Origin: Candidatus Phaeomarinibacter sp.
GTDB taxonomy: Bacteria > Pseudomonadota > Alphaproteobacteria > CGMCC-115125
DNA length: 7,413 bases
Assembly: GCA_028279995.1 (NCBI GenBank)
Contig: JANQMQ010000371.1
Coordinates: 1 to 7,413 of the forward strand
Direction: 5' to 3'
Below are positions 5,983 through 7,413 of the stretch, one piece after another. Below the pieces are notes generated by a model, which saw nothing but the letters and a program-made list of their open reading frames with translations, ran no database searches and was not told the origin of the DNA. Position numbers and translations under genes: made by a program. Position 1 is the first letter of the stretch, and every line of letters begins with the position of its first letter.

Positions 5983-6030
5983 TTATCCCTGCCACCTACT
6001 ATCCTCATCTATTTTATAAGAATCTTAGTT
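5983..6030 (+). promoter_or_regulatory. Candidate DNA unwinding element with DnaA-trio-like start
   Basis: TTATCCCTG (5983-5991; the first six bases match the DnaA box) is followed by a GC spacer and then CTACTA (5996-6001). A pyrimidine-rich run continues to 6010, then comes an AT-rich stretch; 6001-6030 is 23 of 30 A+T by count. DnaA box, GC spacer, CTA repeats (3'-GAT on the bound strand) and AT-rich DNA, in that order, is the bacterial basal unwinding layout described from Bacillus subtilis. Here only two trios are perfect, after which the phase slips. The AT-rich part also carries the likely hemE -10 element. Confidence 0.5.
6015..6020 (+). promoter_or_regulatory. Candidate hemE -10 element
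   Basis: TATAAG matches TATAAT at 5 of 6 positions, 22 bases before the hemE GTG. No recognisable -35 element was found 16-18 bases upstream. The last G is the first base of GAATC (6020-6024), itself the centre of the palindrome TAAGA-A-TCTTA (6017-6027), so methylation might affect transcription. Confidence 0.35.
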
Positions 6031-6042
6031 TGGAAGAGTGAC

Positions 6043-7104
6043 GTGTCGAGCGATCCCAAGACTTCTCAAGCGTCGAGACCAGACGGAAGGCTTCTCAAGG
6101 CAATCAAAGGAGACGCGACGTCTCCTCCTCCTGTCTGGCTCATGCGTCAGGCAGGCAGGTATCTGCCTGAGTACCGGGCTACACGGGAGAAGGCAGGTGG
6201 TTTTCTTGATCTGTGTTTTGACCCTGGGCTTGCCAGTGAAGTGACTCTGCAGCCGATCCGGCGTTATGGCTTCGACGCATCGATCCTGTTTGCAGACATT
6301 CTCCTGATCCCACAGGCGCTTGGGCAAAAGCTCTGGTTCGAAACAGGCGAGGGGCCGCGGCTTGAGCCTCTGGAAGATGGCAAGGCCATTGCGGCACTCA
6401 ATGTGGATGGTGCGGCGGACGCGCTTTCATCAATCTATGAAACGGTCTCCATTCTCCGCTCGTCGTTGCCGATTGAAACTGACCTGATCGGCTTTGCCGG
6501 GTCGCCCTGGACCGTGGCGACATACATGATTGCAGGGCGCGGGACGCCGGACCAGGCACCGGCCCGGCTCTTTGCCTATCAGCAGCGTGACGCGTTTGAG
6601 GCGCTGATGGATGTTCTGGTGGAGGCAACTGCCCACTATCTCAAGCGTCAGGTGGAAGCAGGGGCTGATGTCCTGCAGCTGTTCGATACATGGTCCGGCG
6701 TCTTGCCGGAGGAAGAATTCGCTCGCTGGTCGATCGAGCCGACAAGAGCCCTGGTGACGCGGCTGAGAGCCCTTGGGGTCACCGTGCCGATCATCGGCTT
6801 TCCGAAAGGTGCAGGGCCGCTGCTGCCGCGCTATGTCGCTGAGACCGGGGTCGACGCCGTCGGCCTGGATCCGGCTGTGCCCTTGTCCTGGGCTGTTGCT
6901 GAGCTTGGCACCAAGACGGTGTGTCAGGGCAACCTTGATCCGCTGCTTCTTGTTGCCGGCGGTGACCGGATGTTGGCCGCAGTGGATGCGATCATCGACG
7001 CCTTTGCCGGCAAGCCGTTCATTTTCAACCTTGGCCATGGAATTGTGCCGCAGACGCCGCCAGAACACGTGGCGCAGCTAGTTGAGAGGGTGCGAAGCCG
7101 ATGA
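6043..7104 (+). CDS. hemE: Uroporphyrinogen decarboxylase
   Basis: HemE removes the four acetate carboxyl groups of uroporphyrinogen III to give coproporphyrinogen III in haem synthesis. With the GTG at 6043 the product has 353 residues, normal for the family. Signature [15 protein letters not shown] (34-48) supplies the substrate-binding arginines R35 and R39. [14 protein letters not shown] (81-94) contains the key aspartate D85. [15 protein letters not shown] (153-167) carries Y161, FDTWSGVLP follows, and [16 protein letters not shown] holds the conserved histidine H332. The frame is open back to 5920, but that part reads into the origin and is not family-like. GGAAGAG at 6032-6038 gives the GTG a good ribosome binding site. 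The stop overlaps the hemH ATG by four bases, so the two haem enzymes are coupled. Confidence 0.97.
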   Translation: MSSDPKTSQASRPDGRLLKAIKGDATSPPPVWLMRQAGRYLPEYRATREKAGGFLDLCFDPGLASEVTLQPIRRYGFDASILFADILLIPQALGQKLWFETGEGPRLEPLEDGKAIAALNVDGAADALSSIYETVSILRSSLPIETDLIGFAGSPWTVATYMIAGRGTPDQAPARLFAYQQRDAFEALMDVLVEATAHYLKRQVEAGADVLQLFDTWSGVLPEEEFARWSIEPTRALVTRLRALGVTVPIIGFPKGAGPLLPRYVAETGVDAVGLDPAVPLSWAVAELGTKTVCQGNLDPLLLVAGGDRMLAAVDAIIDAFAGKPFIFNLGHGIVPQTPPEHVAQLVERVRSR

Positions 7105-7413
7105 AACGTGCCGTTGTTCTGTTCAACCTTGGCGGCCCTGATCAGCCTTCATCCGTGCAGCCGTTTCTATTCAACCTGTTCAATGACAAGGCGATTATCG
7201 GCCTGCCCCAGCCCCTTCGGTGGCTGGTGGCAAAACTGATTTCCACACGGCGGGCGCCGGTGGCACAGGAGATCTATAGCCATATTGGCGGCAAGTCGCC
7301 GTTGCTTGAGCTGACGCAGGCCCAGGCGGGCGCACTGGAAGCAGCCCTGATTGCTGCCAGTCCCGGGGATGAGTTCAGGGTCGTCATTGCAATGCGCTAC
7401 TGGCATCCTTTTT
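7101..7413 (+). CDS. hemH: Ferrochelatase, N-terminal part (cut by window edge)
   Basis: HemH inserts ferrous iron into protoporphyrin IX, the terminal step of haem b synthesis; bacterial enzymes are soluble or membrane-associated. About 104 codons are present, open to the right edge. The N-terminus [20 protein letters not shown] is the family's NLGxP start. It is followed by [30 protein letters not shown] (the GGxSPL block) and [10 protein letters not shown], where RYxxP is part of the conserved porphyrin-site region. Length and motif order fit the first third of a roughly 340-residue ferrochelatase. The ATG overlaps the hemE stop (ATGA), so translation is probably coupled. hemE-hemH next to the origin is the conserved alphaproteobacterial order. 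Confidence 0.95.
   Translation, partial: MKRAVVLFNLGGPDQPSSVQPFLFNLFNDKAIIGLPQPLRWLVAKLISTRRAPVAQEIYSHIGGKSPLLELTQAQAGALEAALIAASPGDEFRVVIAMRYWHPF

Larger units (their letters stand above)
5546..6042. other. oriC: Putative chromosomal replication origin (oriC)
   Basis: This is about 500 bp without a credible gene between the divergent regulatory-kinase gene and hemE. In Caulobacter crescentus the origin lies next to hemE in a conserved cluster (RP001, hemE, hemH) shared with Rickettsia prowazekii, so position alone suggests oriC. Inside it I see a perfect CtrA site (5733-5748), five GANTC sites of which four fall within 70 bases (5695-5764), and an 8/9 DnaA box (5808-5816). Several 7/9 boxes, a CTACTA element and an AT-rich stretch beside hemE complete the picture. 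The flanking genes all run outward. No clear IHF site (WATCAAnnnnTTR) was found. Origin function is inference; the motifs are directly visible. Confidence 0.85.

Noticed and set aside
5768..6019. 83-residue plus-strand open frame within the origin spacer
   Set aside because: No clear ribosome binding site or family resemblance, and it overlaps the DnaA-like boxes and AT-rich element; treated as non-coding.
6430..7068. 212-residue minus-strand open frame opposite hemE
   Set aside because: Antisense shadow of a full-length HemE; composition rich in Arg/His/Gln, no motif.
1..7413. Undescribed defence, toxin or mobile system
   Set aside because: All long genes belong to known housekeeping families in a conserved order; no transposase, integrase, CRISPR repeat, terminal inverted repeats or composition break was seen.

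Overview
The window is a conserved alphaproteobacterial chromosome segment that very probably contains the replication origin (oriC). The evidence is gene order and signals in the DNA. A divergent gene pair, hemE on one side and the PEP synthase/PPDK regulatory kinase gene (RP001-type neighbourhood) on the other, flanks a roughly 500 bp non-coding stretch. This is the arrangement known for the Caulobacter crescentus origin (Cori) and the predicted Rickettsia origin. The base composition is GC-rich (about 60% by eye). A perfect CtrA site and clustered GANTC (CcrM methylation) sites point to an alphaproteobacterium with the CtrA/CcrM cell-cycle circuit, as in Caulobacterales, Rhodobacterales, Rhizobiales and relatives. 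The order or genus cannot be fixed from this window.

Layout, left to right. 1-281 (minus): 5' part of a Tim44-like membrane-anchored protein, cut by the window edge. 282-501: divergent spacer with a short tandem repeat. 502-1083 (plus): fxsA. 1212-1742 (plus): secB. Nine bases later, convergent, a five-gene minus-strand block reads away from the origin: PEP synthase/PPDK regulator (4706-5545), maf (4036-4662), aroE (3146-4039), coaE (2526-3146) and dnaQ (1752-2450). The maf-aroE-coaE joints overlap (ATGA and TAATG), which indicates translational coupling; dnaQ may also have its own promoter. 5546-6042: putative oriC. 6043-7104 (plus): hemE with a GTG start, overlapping hemH (7101 onward, cut by the right edge) by ATGA.

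The origin region holds, from left to right: a palindrome carrying two GANTC sites; a second palindrome that doubles as a DnaA-like box and contains a third GANTC; a perfect TTAA-N7-TTAAC CtrA site; a fourth GANTC; an 8/9 DnaA box; several weaker boxes; and, just before hemE, a TTATCC half-box followed by CTACTA (DnaA-trio-like) and an AT-rich stretch, which is the best candidate for the unwinding element. A fifth GANTC overlaps the likely hemE -10 element.

Functionally the genes are housekeeping: protein export (SecB, Tim44-like), replication proofreading (DnaQ), coenzyme A (CoaE), shikimate (AroE), nucleotide house-cleaning (Maf), PEP/pyruvate control and late haem synthesis (HemE, HemH). 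Apart from fxsA-secB, all genes on both sides of the origin are transcribed in the direction of fork movement. I see no mobile element, CRISPR array, tRNA, rRNA or undescribed defence-type system; the part worth close attention is the origin.
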